DNA from: Sandaracinus amylolyticus
GTDB taxonomy: Bacteria; Myxococcota_A; Polyangia; Polyangiales; Sandaracinaceae
NCBI RefSeq assembly: GCF_021631985.1
Contig: NZ_CP070225.1
Location: 5,332,001-5,396,000 of the forward strand
DNA: 64,000 nt
Direction: 5' to 3'
Under the pieces are notes generated by a model. That model was given only the letters and a program-made list of their open reading frames with translations. It did not search any database and was not told where the DNA came from. Position 1 is the stretch's first letter; each line of letters starts with the position of its first letter. Positions 9,201 through 16,980 of this stretch are shown one piece after another. The position numbers were made by a program, and so were the translations under genes.

Positions 9201-10733
9201 GAACCAGCCGTTGAACGACGTGTCGCTCAGGCGCTCCGCGACGCCGCGATCCGCCATGTTCGGCTCGGCGCCCTCGGGCACCACGACGTGGCAGTCGAAG
9301 GGCTCGCCCGAGACGAGGCGACCGCGCGCCGCATCCGGCGTCTCGAAGGGATCGTACTGACCCGCGCAGGTCGGGTTCAGCGCGTCCGCCGCGGTGCAGC
9401 CGGTGCCGTCGGGGAACTCCGTCGGATCACACTGGCAGTAGCAGTACCCGCTCGGATCGTCGCTCTGACACGCAGTGCGCTGATAGACCGGGATCTCCTG
9501 GCCACGCAGCTGGCGCACGGTGCCCATGAGCACTTCGTTCCACTCGCCGATCGTCTCGAACGCCGGCTCGACGAGGTGCGCGGGGAGCTCGGGCGTCGTG
9601 TACCAGACGATCTCGCGGACGTCGCGATCGGCGTAGGGGACCGCCGTGCGCGTGCCGTCTTCGCTCTCCGTGTACCAGTTGCGCCAGATGTTGTGGCGGT
9701 TGGTGCCGCGGTTCGAGAAGTCGGTCTGGCCCCACGTCGGATCGTCCGCGGTGCGGCTCGCGTCGTAGGTGAGGCGGTCGAGTCGGAAGTAGCCCGCGCG
9801 CTCGTGACGCTCGTCGGTCCACTCGATGGGCTCGTACTGACGCGTGTCGCTCACGCGCAGGAAGGCCGTGCGCACCGCGACCAGCACCGACGCGCACTCG
9901 GGCATGCCCGAGCTCGCCTCGCCGCAGTTCGGCACGGTGCCGAAGCCCGGGATGAACACGTTGCCCGGAGAGACGATCTCCTGGGTCACGAAGCTGAAGC
10001 TGTAGAGGTCGCCCTGCTGGTAGTCGCCCGCCCAGTCGCGATCTTCCGCGCTGCACGACTCCGACGCATCGTCGATGCCCGCGCACGACATGAAGTGGAA
10101 CTGGGGGCGCCAGCTCTCGGGGAACTGCGACTCGTCCTGGACGACCAGCTGCGCGGGCTCGCGGCGCGTCTGGCCGAAGATCTCCGTCAGCTCGTGGCTG
10201 GTGCCGAAGTACGAGGTGAGCAGGTTGCGCGACCAGTCGACGCGCATGAACCGGCGCTCCCACCAACGACGGTCCGTCGAGTTCTCGACGAGGACGTTCA
10301 TCTCCTCGCCGGTGACCGTGTTGTAGTCGCGACGGATGTCGAAGTGGCTGAGGATGCGGAACGCCGCGACCGGCGCGCCGAGGTGATCCGGGTTCGGCGC
10401 CGCCTCACCCCACGGATCTTCGGGATCACCGACGATCTCGTAGTCGCGGTACGCGTAGAGCGTCTCCTCGTCGATGACCCAGCGGATGCGCGGCAGCGCG
10501 AACCCCATGAAGCCCGCGGTCCCGTCGCGCGCGATCTCGCCCATGAACCCGAGGCCCGCAGCCTCGTAGTCCATGTCGATCGTCGTGCGCGCCATGTACC
10601 AGGAGCCCGTGAACGCGCTCTTCTCGACCACGTTCACGCCGACGCGATTGACCGGCGGCTGCTCGTTGCCGCAGCCACCGATGCTCGCGCCCACGAGCAA
10701 GCCCAACGCGACCCACATCCCGAGACGCTTCAT
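6252..10733 (-). CDS. Giant metzincin-type zinc metalloprotease lipoprotein (paralogue A)
   Basis: This 1493-residue lipoprotein has lipobox Cys21 after MKRLGMWVALGLLVGASIG. ATG 10733 follows GGAGG at 8 bases. The zinc-site signature HEMGHCLGLMH is at residues 801-811 (zinc ligands H801, H805, H811; catalytic E802). The Met-turn SVMDY has Met882. An EF-hand-like loop, DTDGTPGLSPAE, lies between them. N-terminal and C-terminal segments resemble paralogue B: VNRVGVNVVEKSAFTGSWY here against IDRVQTNLIDKSVFEGEWW there, and ESFFGYLVQLEREFGI against ESFLETLIEVQRIFGI at the ends. The architecture recalls large bacterial zinc-dependent metalloproteases of the DUF4953/Met-zincin group, but it is longer. 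It is the middle gene of a three-gene minus-strand cluster. Role and substrate are unknown. Confidence 0.86.
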   Translation of the reverse strand: MKRLGMWVALGLLVGASIGGCGNEQPPVNRVGVNVVEKSAFTGSWYMARTTIDMDYEAAGLGFMGEIARDGTAGFMGFALPRIRWVIDEETLYAYRDYEIVGDPEDPWGEAAPNPDHLGAPVAAFRILSHFDIRRDYNTVTGEEMNVLVENSTDRRWWERRFMRVDWSRNLLTSYFGTSHELTEIFGQTRREPAQLVVQDESQFPESWRPQFHFMSCAGIDDASESCSAEDRDWAGDYQQGDLYSFSFVTQEIVSPGNVFIPGFGTVPNCGEASSGMPECASVLVAVRTAFLRVSDTRQYEPIEWTDERHERAGYFRLDRLTYDASRTADDPTWGQTDFSNRGTNRHNIWRNWYTESEDGTRTAVPYADRDVREIVWYTTPELPAHLVEPAFETIGEWNEVLMGTVRQLRGQEIPVYQRTACQSDDPSGYCYCQCDPTEFPDGTGCTAADALNPTCAGQYDPFETPDAARGRLVSGEPFDCHVVVPEGAEPNMADRGVAERLSDTSFNGWFGARMEGSECVNVLRVNTCNQATLAAAEAAGETITCQERGDIRFKFLSYVDQPGTPFLGVAQLRGDPITGEVFTGDANIGGPAMQSQRTRAMQTYDLINGRSTDQEFFTGEDIRAFLEAANRVDLPAPPRIDFSVALEAGVGADPAVRGEIDNVMERAMARAERLQGPEGRAQLFSDSRLRELAGTDIERRLVSGEDALVLAGLTNVPSTMTGAELNEAVLEQASPFRHGIGEHLDDFADFNVRSGLNAFHMPTEFTDHSVMWFVMQHRSWPRARVEFELNRRLYRDTQVHEMGHCLGLMHDFGGTADSHNYEDDYYLINRRFPLPSPATFDTDGTPGLSPAEVTAFETAYADARRLRELAGIDTWMNASVMDYTAQWYERIQGAGHYDRMAIRFGYGDIVDIYDNRTSRLPLEQINPAGVRADGTIAEGFQRVGIKWYRGGERCEADTDCPYAVGGARAAELLETNMTTGLTQTCVANPTSAGGGICSNFDQDVAEFSETLPTTPDFVPVTFRYCDDIRANTRTLPWCNLFDEGDSFREIVRNAMESYERNYIFSAFRRYRRTFTINGYINGLTRYLFPLLNIEQNLLYRYQNDPEFRDTTGAWGFYDQFLATADTLNFFARILGSPGVGAYQWNSGYQWYERFNSNPDSPTGQLQIRLGQGRFFGSVYQAGLTGINRIERIGSLYDKIITMQLLTLRGLSPFYGAELVFYTNMYDLFPNEINQIFTGMIADQPGEYMPRVICDASSSFPQCRNPRTLYMDFYRGDCSTPGSTTCRPHPADITYRPNPAERMFVLNGGDNFLLQSYATIFGLSEFPVYYDTTFQTQLFLCVEGQGDCNAPEGTEGVDYVRYTSTRFGKSYLAWQLTPEEGGLIDQESIAFAMVREARDSAFILRCLRQFRGDFGGTPNDENNIPPADRTRLAALGYTIPRLGDGRPDSTRINDEVERLDGRVVQLESFFGYLVQLEREFGIQFPFTYTRPEI

Positions 10734-10772
10734 CGTCCCAGCCTCCAGCCCGCGATCCGAGTTCGAGTGAGA

Positions 10773-10796
10773 CTTCGCGGCGATCAGTCCGCGAAG
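10773..10796. repeat. Intergenic hairpin between barrel gene and paralogue A
   Basis: CTTCGCGG (10773-10780) and CCGCGAAG (10789-10796) form a perfect 8-bp stem with an 8-base loop. It lies in the 125-base gap between the outer-membrane protein gene and the first giant lipoprotein gene. No T-run follows on the minus strand. It could adjust expression between the genes by attenuation or mRNA stability. Confidence 0.4.
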
Positions 10797-10858
10797 CAGC
10801 AAGCAGTTCTTGACGGCGCGCGACAGCGAGCGCGCGTGATCGTGTCCGTGCGGCAGCA

Positions 10859-12244
10859 TCAGAAGGAACCTCCGGTGGTGCTCTGCACACCCGCGAGGCC
10901 CTGACGGCGACGCTGGCGCTGCTCCGGCGTGAGGCCGTCGTCCTCGGCGCCCTGGAGCGCCTCGTAGATGGCATCGATCTGCACGGTGGCAGTGAGGAAG
11001 AAGTTGTTGTCGGGATTGAAGACGCTGCGCAGCGAGCCGTCGTCGTTCTGGAGCGGCGCGAGGTTCGTCGCGTTCGACCAGCCGACCGAGAGGTTCAGCC
11101 ACGGCTGCACGTCGTATGCGACCGAGAGCGAGAACGACGTGAAGTGACGCCAGTGCGTATCGCTGTTGTCGCCGATGCAGTACGGGCCCATCAGCGTATC
11201 GGTGCACGCCTCGCCGAGGCCGTGGCCTTCCTGCGACTGCCAGAACGCCGAGCCCGCGAGGGTCAGACCGGAGATCGGCGTGACCGTGATGTTGAGGCCC
11301 GCGGTGATCACGTGGCGCGCCGAGGTCACGGCCGACGCCTGATCACCGAAGTTGCCGCTCTGGACGTCGCCGCTCGGCGCGTGCTGCTGCGCCGGGTACG
11401 TGCCCAGCGTGCCCGGCGTGTTGCGGCCCGCGAACCAGTACTGGTAGCGGCCGATCAGCGCGAACGTGAGCGACGCGAGCTCGGGGAAGACGCGCACCGC
11501 CGTGAGGCCGCCCGCGAGCGCGAAGTAGCGCTGCGCGGCCTGGCTCGCCTTCGACGCCGGGAGCACGACGCGGCCCGCGGGGATGAAGATGAAGCCCTCC
11601 CACGCGATCGTGCGGCGGAGCTCGACGATCGTGTCGCTGAGCTGCGGCTCGCGGTTGTTCGGGCTCGAGAGGCCGTCGTCCGTGAGCTCGACCGAGAGGC
11701 TCTGGCTCAGCGCGAAGAACGTCGCGGGGTCGAGGTACCAGCGCGGCGCGAGGTTGAACGACCAGTAGTACATCGGGTCGTAGCTGAGCTGCGCCCCGCG
11801 GAAGAACGAGTTCGGCGTGATGCCGTGGGTCCAGCTGAAGAACGAGTTGCGCCACGGGAGCGGCTCGCGCTGGGCCTGCGCCTCTTCGGCGGCAGCTTCT
11901 TCGGCAGCCGCGTCCTCACCGGTCGCCGCGGCCTCTTCGGCCTCGATGTCGCCGGGCTGCAGTGCGGAGTCCGGGGCGCTCGTCGTGGTCGCTTCGGACT
12001 GCGTCGCTTCGGTCGACTGCGCCGCTTCGTCCGACTGCGCTGCCTCGTCCTGCGCCGTCTCCTGTGCCGTCGTCTCCGGCGCGACCTCGGCCTCTGTCGC
12101 GCCCTCCGATGGCGCCTGCTCCTGCGCCGGTGCTGCTTCGTCCGCGTCTTCCGTCGTCTGCGCCGACGCGAGAGGCGAGGCGATGGTCAGCCCCGCGATC
12201 GCGCTCAGCGCGACGACGAACCAGGCTCGCGAGACGCGAGCCAT
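10859..12244 (-). CDS. Outer-membrane beta-barrel protein with Ala/Glu/Thr-rich N-terminal linker
   Basis: The 461-residue product has a signal peptide ending at ASA-Q (about residue 28), read from ATG 12244. A low-complexity Ala/Glu/Gln/Thr segment runs to about residue 140. The remainder alternates hydrophobic and aromatic residues, as in amphipathic beta strands, and ends in Phe, the usual last residue of barrels inserted by the BAM complex. It is the first gene of the minus-strand cluster with the two giant metzincin lipoproteins, so it may be a surface partner or porin for them. I do not recognise a specific family. The linker could cross or bind the peptidoglycan layer. Confidence 0.72.
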   Translation of the reverse strand: MARVSRAWFVVALSAIAGLTIASPLASAQTTEDADEAAPAQEQAPSEGATEAEVAPETTAQETAQDEAAQSDEAAQSTEATQSEATTTSAPDSALQPGDIEAEEAAATGEDAAAEEAAAEEAQAQREPLPWRNSFFSWTHGITPNSFFRGAQLSYDPMYYWSFNLAPRWYLDPATFFALSQSLSVELTDDGLSSPNNREPQLSDTIVELRRTIAWEGFIFIPAGRVVLPASKASQAAQRYFALAGGLTAVRVFPELASLTFALIGRYQYWFAGRNTPGTLGTYPAQQHAPSGDVQSGNFGDQASAVTSARHVITAGLNITVTPISGLTLAGSAFWQSQEGHGLGEACTDTLMGPYCIGDNSDTHWRHFTSFSLSVAYDVQPWLNLSVGWSNATNLAPLQNDDGSLRSVFNPDNNFFLTATVQIDAIYEALQGAEDDGLTPEQRQRRRQGLAGVQSTTGGSF

Positions 12245-12700
12245 CAGCGTCCATTCTCTCACCGAGGCTTCTCCATTCGTCCGATCGGTGCTGGGGGAAC
12301 AAAAACGAAGGCGAGCAACGTTGTCTGGGCGAAATCGACTGCTGCGCTCGAGATGCCTTATGCGCGCACGCGCAAAGGCCCACCGCAGAACGAGCGGCGG
12401 AGTAGGACAGAGGCGCGGACCTCTTGTCAACGTGATCTGATTGGGTGCCCGAGCTCGATTCCGTGCGCTGATTCCGTTCGTTTCCGGGAGCGCACGACGG
12501 TCGTCAGAGGACGCACGGTGTGGCGCTCCCGGGCGGAACGGGGCGCCCCGTGTCGCAACCGATGTGCCACGCCACACCGGTCATCCGTGCAGATTCGATC
12601 CCTCGGGGATTCGACGACCCGCGCCGCCGGGACCGCGAGACAGGGTGTCGCGTGCGTAAGCTTCCTGACGGAGCGAGGGGCTCCGAGGGCAGCGCGACGC
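12245..12700. other. Intergenic region upstream of the barrel/metalloprotease cluster
   Basis: This 456-base gap must hold the promoter of the minus-strand cluster starting at 12244 and the terminator of the M16 gene ending at 12701. A small hairpin, CGGAGC (12669-12674) with GCTCCG (12680-12685), follows the M16 stop but lacks a T-run. A palindrome CGGGGCGCCCCG lies at 12539-12550. I see no coding sequence and no convincing sigma-70 promoter. Confidence 0.4.
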
Positions 12701-14050
12701 TCAGAGCGAGTCGAACGGAACGACCGAGACTTCTCGCACACCCGGCAGTCGCTGCAGGCGATCGAGAAGGGGCGCCGCGGTCGCGACGAGGACGATCGAC
12801 AGGTCCTCGTGCGAGAGGCGCGCACGCACTGCTTCGTTCGCGCGAGGCAGCGTCACCGCGCCGACGCTCGTCACGAAGTGCGTGTAGAACTCGGCGGGCA
12901 TCGACTGCACCTCGGCATCGAGGCGCGGCTCGAGCCGCTTGGCCGCGGTGTCGCGATCGAACGCGTGCGACTTCACGAGGTAGTCGCGCGCATTGCTGAG
13001 CTCGGGCGCGCTGATGCCCTCTTCGACGAACTTCTCGATCAACGAGAGCTCCAGCGCGATGCAGTCGACCGCGTTCTCCGCGGAAGGATGCGTGTAGAGG
13101 CTCCACGCCTCGCGCTGTCGATCCGCGCCGAGCCGCGCGTTCGCGGCGTAGCTCCAGCCGCGCTCGCTGCGCACCTCGCGCACCAGGCGCGACGTGAACG
13201 TGCCGCCGAACGCAGTGTTCGCGACGACCAGCGGATAGAAGACGGGATCGGCCAGGCGCGTGCCCAGCGTGCCCAGGAAGATCTGCGTCTGCGTGCGCTC
13301 GGGCTTGTCGACGACCAGCACGCGTCGGCCCTTCGCGATCACCGGGACCGGCAGCGTCACCTCGGGCGCGCGGCCGCGCGGCACCTTCGCGAACGCGCGA
13401 TCGACCATCGCGCGCAGCTCGCCCTCGGTCACGTCGCCCGCGACGCCGAGCACGATGTTCTCGGCGACCACGTGGGTGCCGAGGAAGTCCGCGACGTCAC
13501 CGCGCGACACGCGCTGGATCGTCTCCGCGTTGCCGAAGGTGGGGCGCGCGTACGGGTGCTCGCCGAACAAGTGCGAGCGGAGCCCGCGGCTCGCGAGCCA
13601 GCGATCGTTGTCGCGCTGGCTGAGGAGATCCGCGATCGTCTCGCGCTGCACGAGCCCGAGGTCGGTCGCGCGCAGCGCGGGGGTGCACACGAGCTGACCC
13701 AGCAGCTCGAGGAGGTCGGGCAGGCTGCGCCGGATCACCGACGCGTGCAGGCGCACCATCGAGTGCGCGACGTCGACGCTGAGCGCCGCGCCCATCGAGT
13801 CGATCGCCTCGTCGACGTCCTCGGCCTTGAGGCGCTTGGTGCCCATGCGGAGCAAGCGCGCCGCGAGACGACCGAGGCCTTCCTTGCCCTGAGGATCGAA
13901 GAGCGCGCCGGTCTTCAGCACGACCTCGACGTCGACCAGCGGGATCGCGTGGCTCTCCTCGAGCAGCACGGTCATCCCCGCGTCGGTCGTCCATCGCGGG
14001 CCCCAGGGCGCGTCGGGCGCCGGAGCGGTGGGACGTCGGGACGTGGTCAC
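12701..14050 (-). CDS. M16 family peptidase-like protein lacking the zinc motif (non-catalytic partner)
   Basis: This 449-residue protein has the M16 (pitrilysin/mitochondrial processing peptidase-like) fold signatures: VVLKTGALFDP near the N-terminus, GVAGDV in the middle and a conserved R...GWSYAANARLG block near residue 320. The HxxEH zinc motif is replaced by the LGRLAARLL segment, so it cannot be catalytic alone. GTG 14050 overlaps the stop of the upstream M16 gene (GTGA). Bacterial M16 enzymes often work as a heterodimer of one catalytic and one Arg/Tyr-pair subunit, and this pair fits that plan. No signal peptide is evident, so a cytoplasmic place is likely. Confidence 0.88.
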   Translation of the reverse strand: MTTSRRPTAPAPDAPWGPRWTTDAGMTVLLEESHAIPLVDVEVVLKTGALFDPQGKEGLGRLAARLLRMGTKRLKAEDVDEAIDSMGAALSVDVAHSMVRLHASVIRRSLPDLLELLGQLVCTPALRATDLGLVQRETIADLLSQRDNDRWLASRGLRSHLFGEHPYARPTFGNAETIQRVSRGDVADFLGTHVVAENIVLGVAGDVTEGELRAMVDRAFAKVPRGRAPEVTLPVPVIAKGRRVLVVDKPERTQTQIFLGTLGTRLADPVFYPLVVANTAFGGTFTSRLVREVRSERGWSYAANARLGADRQREAWSLYTHPSAENAVDCIALELSLIEKFVEEGISAPELSNARDYLVKSHAFDRDTAAKRLEPRLDAEVQSMPAEFYTHFVTSVGAVTLPRANEAVRARLSHEDLSIVLVATAAPLLDRLQRLPGVREVSVVPFDSL

Positions 14051-15459
14051 GCCGCGCTGCGCTTTCGAGAAGTGGTGCGGCGCTCCTTCGGCGTCACGCG
14101 CACGATGGTGCGGCGGCGATCGTCGAAGACCTCGCGCGCGACGCGCCGCACGTCCTCGGACGTCACGCGCCGATACTCCGCGAGGCGCGTGAAGCTGTGG
14201 CGCGGATCGCCCACGACCGTCTCCGAGAAGCCGATCTGCTCGGCCTTGCCCGACACGGTCTCGAGCGCCGAGAGGAACCCGAGCTCGAGGCGGTTCTTCA
14301 CCTTCGCGAGCTCCTCCTCGTCGACCAGCTCCTTCTTCAGGCGCTTGAAGTGCTTCTCGGCGATCGCGAAGCACTTGTCGATCGACGCGCCCTCGCGCGC
14401 CGAGAGCCAGAGATCGACGAGCCCGCCGTGGCGGAACGGCGAGAGCGACATGCGCACCTCGGCCGCGAGCTCCTTCTCGCGCACGAGCTCCTTCCAGAGC
14501 CGCGACGAGCGACCGCCGACGAGCAGCTGATCGATCACCGTGAGCACCGCGTGATCGAACGACGCGTACCCCGGCGCGTGCCAGCCCACCGCGATCTTCG
14601 GCGTGGGCGTGGGCCACGACACGTCCTTGCGGCGCTCGCTGCGCTGGCGCGGCGCGGACGGCGCGTCGTGCGTCGTGAGCTTCGAGGGCCCGAGCGGGCC
14701 GTAGTGCTCCTGGATCATCGCGAGGAGCGACTCGATCTCGACGTCGCCGACGACGACCAGCGTCGCGCCGTTGGGCGCGTAGTTCGTTCGGTAGAACGAA
14801 CGACAGTCCGACGCAGTGAACCCCTCGATGTCGCCCATCCAGCCGATCGTCGGCCAGCCGTAGGGGTGCTCCTTGCCGAACGCCGTCGCGTAGAGGACCT
14901 CGTTGACCTTGCCCTCGACGTCGTCCTCGACGCGGTCGCGACGCTCCGACGTGACGACCTGCTTCTCGCTCGCGACCTTGTCCTTCGCGAGCACGAGGTT
15001 CGACATGCGATCGCTCTCGAGGCGCACTGCGAGCGCGATCTCGGAGGCGGGCAGGTTCTCGTAGTAGTAGGTCCAGTCGACCCACGTCGCGGCGTTGGTC
15101 TCGCCGCCGGCGGCCTCGAGCAGACGATCGAACTCGCCGTGCGCGAGCGTCTTCGTCTCGTGGAACATCAGGTGCTCGAGCAGGTGCGCCTGGCCCGTCT
15201 TTCCGGGCTTCTCGTGGCTCGAGCCGACGCGCAGCCACGTGTGGTACGAGACCACCGGCGCCGCGGGATCGGGCAGCACGAGGATCGTGAGCCCGTTGCC
15301 GAGCACCCAGCGCTGGATGCGCAGTGCCTCGCCGAACGGGACCTCTTCGACGAAGCGCACGTGGGCGTGCGCGTGGGTCGTCGCGGCATTGAGGCGCGCT
15401 TCGATCTCCTCGGTGGTCGAGGCGGCCGCAGGCGCGACGGCGGAAGCTGAATGTTCCAT
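14047..15459 (-). CDS. M16 family zinc peptidase (catalytic subunit)
   Basis: This 470-residue protein carries the inverted zinc motif HLLEH at residues 92-96, followed by the third ligand Glu172 in the TSERR segment, 76 residues later as in the family. YTEN-like and VVVGDV segments complete the M16 pattern. ATG 15459 opens with an Ala/Thr-rich stretch that does not look like a secretion signal. It overlaps the next M16 gene by 4 bases and probably forms a heterodimeric peptidase with it. Family members degrade peptides or process precursors; the substrate here is unknown. Confidence 0.92.
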   Translation of the reverse strand: MEHSASAVAPAAASTTEEIEARLNAATTHAHAHVRFVEEVPFGEALRIQRWVLGNGLTILVLPDPAAPVVSYHTWLRVGSSHEKPGKTGQAHLLEHLMFHETKTLAHGEFDRLLEAAGGETNAATWVDWTYYYENLPASEIALAVRLESDRMSNLVLAKDKVASEKQVVTSERRDRVEDDVEGKVNEVLYATAFGKEHPYGWPTIGWMGDIEGFTASDCRSFYRTNYAPNGATLVVVGDVEIESLLAMIQEHYGPLGPSKLTTHDAPSAPRQRSERRKDVSWPTPTPKIAVGWHAPGYASFDHAVLTVIDQLLVGGRSSRLWKELVREKELAAEVRMSLSPFRHGGLVDLWLSAREGASIDKCFAIAEKHFKRLKKELVDEEELAKVKNRLELGFLSALETVSGKAEQIGFSETVVGDPRHSFTRLAEYRRVTSEDVRRVAREVFDDRRRTIVRVTPKERRTTSRKRSAA

Positions 15460-15543
15460 CCGGAAGAGCGGCTCGGGAGCATGGAGCCCCGCGGATCAGG
15501 GGTCAAGCATCGATCCCGGGCTTGTGCTAACGCTCGCCTCCCC

Positions 15544-16980
15544 ATGACGACCAAGGGAGATCGCGTCCGCTTCGCGCCTTCGCCGACCGGATACCTGCAC
15601 ATCGGCGGCGTTCGCACCGCGCTCTACAACTGGCTCTGGGCGCGGAGGACCGGCGGGACCTTCGTGCTGCGCATCGAGGACACCGACCGCGAGCGCAGCA
15701 CGCAGGAGAGCGTCGACGTCATCCTCGACTCGATGAAGTGGTGCGGCCTCGAGTGGGACGAGGGGCCCGAGGTCGGAGGCCCGAACGGGCCTTATTTCCA
15801 GACGCAGCGGCTCGCGCTCTATCGCGAGTTCGCCGAGAAGCTCATCGCGCGCGGCGCGGCGTTCAGGTGCTACTGCACCAAGGAAGAGCTCGACGCGCAG
15901 CGCGCGAAGCTCGCGCCGGGTCAGCACTTCCGTTATCCGGGCACCTGCCGCACGCGCGCCGATCAGCCTGATCAGCCGTACGTGATCCGCATGAAGTCGC
16001 CGACGAGCGGGGCGACGGGCTGGCTCGATCTCGTGAAGGGGCGCATCGACGTCCCGAACGACGCGCAGCAGGACTGGGTGCTGATGCGCGGCGACGGAGT
16101 GCCGCTCTACAACTTCGGCGCGGTCGTCGACGACATCACGATGGGCATCACGCTGATCGCGCGCGGCGACGATCACGTCGTGAACACGCCGATCCAGATC
16201 ATCCTCTACGAGGCGCTCGGCTACGCGCTGCCGAAGTTCGCGCACCTGCCGATGATCAACGGGCAGGACGGCAAGAAGCTCAGCAAGCGCCACGCGGCCG
16301 TGAGCACGACGGAGTATCGCGACATGGGCTACCTGCCCGACGCGGTGCTCAACTACCTCGCGCGCCTCGGCTGGTCGCACGGCGATCAGGAGATCTTCAC
16401 GCGCAGCGAGCTGATCCAGGCGTTCTCGTGGGACGGCGTGGGCCGCACCGCGGCGCAGTACGACGCGAAGAAGTTCGCGCACGTCCAGGCGTCGCACCTG
16501 CGCACGCTCGACGACGCGATCCTCGCGGAGAAGGCGCGCCCGTTCGCGAAGGACCCGGTGATCGCCGCGGGGCTCGACGCCGAGCGCGATCGCTACATCG
16601 GCGCGGTCGGGACCGTGAAGACGCGCGCGACGACGCTGATCGACATCGTCGAGATGGTCGACTTCTACTTCCGCGAGCCGCCGGCCGAGGACGAGAAGGC
16701 GGTCGCGAAGTTCCTCGTGAAGGAGAGCGCGCCGACGCTGAAGGCGCTGCGCGATCACATCGCGAACGTGCAGCCCTTCGATCGCGTCGCGCTCGAGGCG
16801 AGCGTCAACGAGTGGCTCGCGCAGACGGCCCTGCAGATGAAGAACGTCGCGCAGCCGGCGCGCGTCGCGATGACCGGCAAGACCGCGAGCCCCGGCCTCT
16901 TCGACGTGATGGAGGTGCTCGGTCGCGAGCGCACGCTGGCCCGTCTCGATCGCGGGATCGCGCGGAGCGAATCGGCGTGA
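15544..16980 (+). CDS. gltX: Glutamate--tRNA ligase
   Basis: The 478-residue product has the class I synthetase signatures FAPSPTGYLHIGG at residues 10-22 (HIGH motif) and KLSKR at 245-249 (KMSKS motif). RIEDTDRERS follows the first motif. It charges tRNA-Glu with glutamate in the cytoplasm. ATG 15544 is chosen because the conserved N-terminus begins there. The C-terminal anticodon-binding part is of normal length. Bacteria without GlnRS charge tRNA-Gln with the same enzyme, but this cannot be told from the sequence. Confidence 0.97.
   Translation: MTTKGDRVRFAPSPTGYLHIGGVRTALYNWLWARRTGGTFVLRIEDTDRERSTQESVDVILDSMKWCGLEWDEGPEVGGPNGPYFQTQRLALYREFAEKLIARGAAFRCYCTKEELDAQRAKLAPGQHFRYPGTCRTRADQPDQPYVIRMKSPTSGATGWLDLVKGRIDVPNDAQQDWVLMRGDGVPLYNFGAVVDDITMGITLIARGDDHVVNTPIQIILYEALGYALPKFAHLPMINGQDGKKLSKRHAAVSTTEYRDMGYLPDAVLNYLARLGWSHGDQEIFTRSELIQAFSWDGVGRTAAQYDAKKFAHVQASHLRTLDDAILAEKARPFAKDPVIAAGLDAERDRYIGAVGTVKTRATTLIDIVEMVDFYFREPPAEDEKAVAKFLVKESAPTLKALRDHIANVQPFDRVALEASVNEWLAQTALQMKNVAQPARVAMTGKTASPGLFDVMEVLGRERTLARLDRGIARSESA

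Noticed and set aside
1442..10904. Two plus-strand open frames of more than 1600 codons opposite the metalloprotease genes
   Set aside because: They are antisense frames kept open by the high G+C content. Their products are Arg/Ala/Glu/Val-rich without domains, while the minus-strand products have signals, zinc motifs and homology to each other.
12585..12625. Possible T-loop of a tRNA (AGATTCGATCCC)
   Set aside because: No acceptor, anticodon or D-arm pairing can be built around it.
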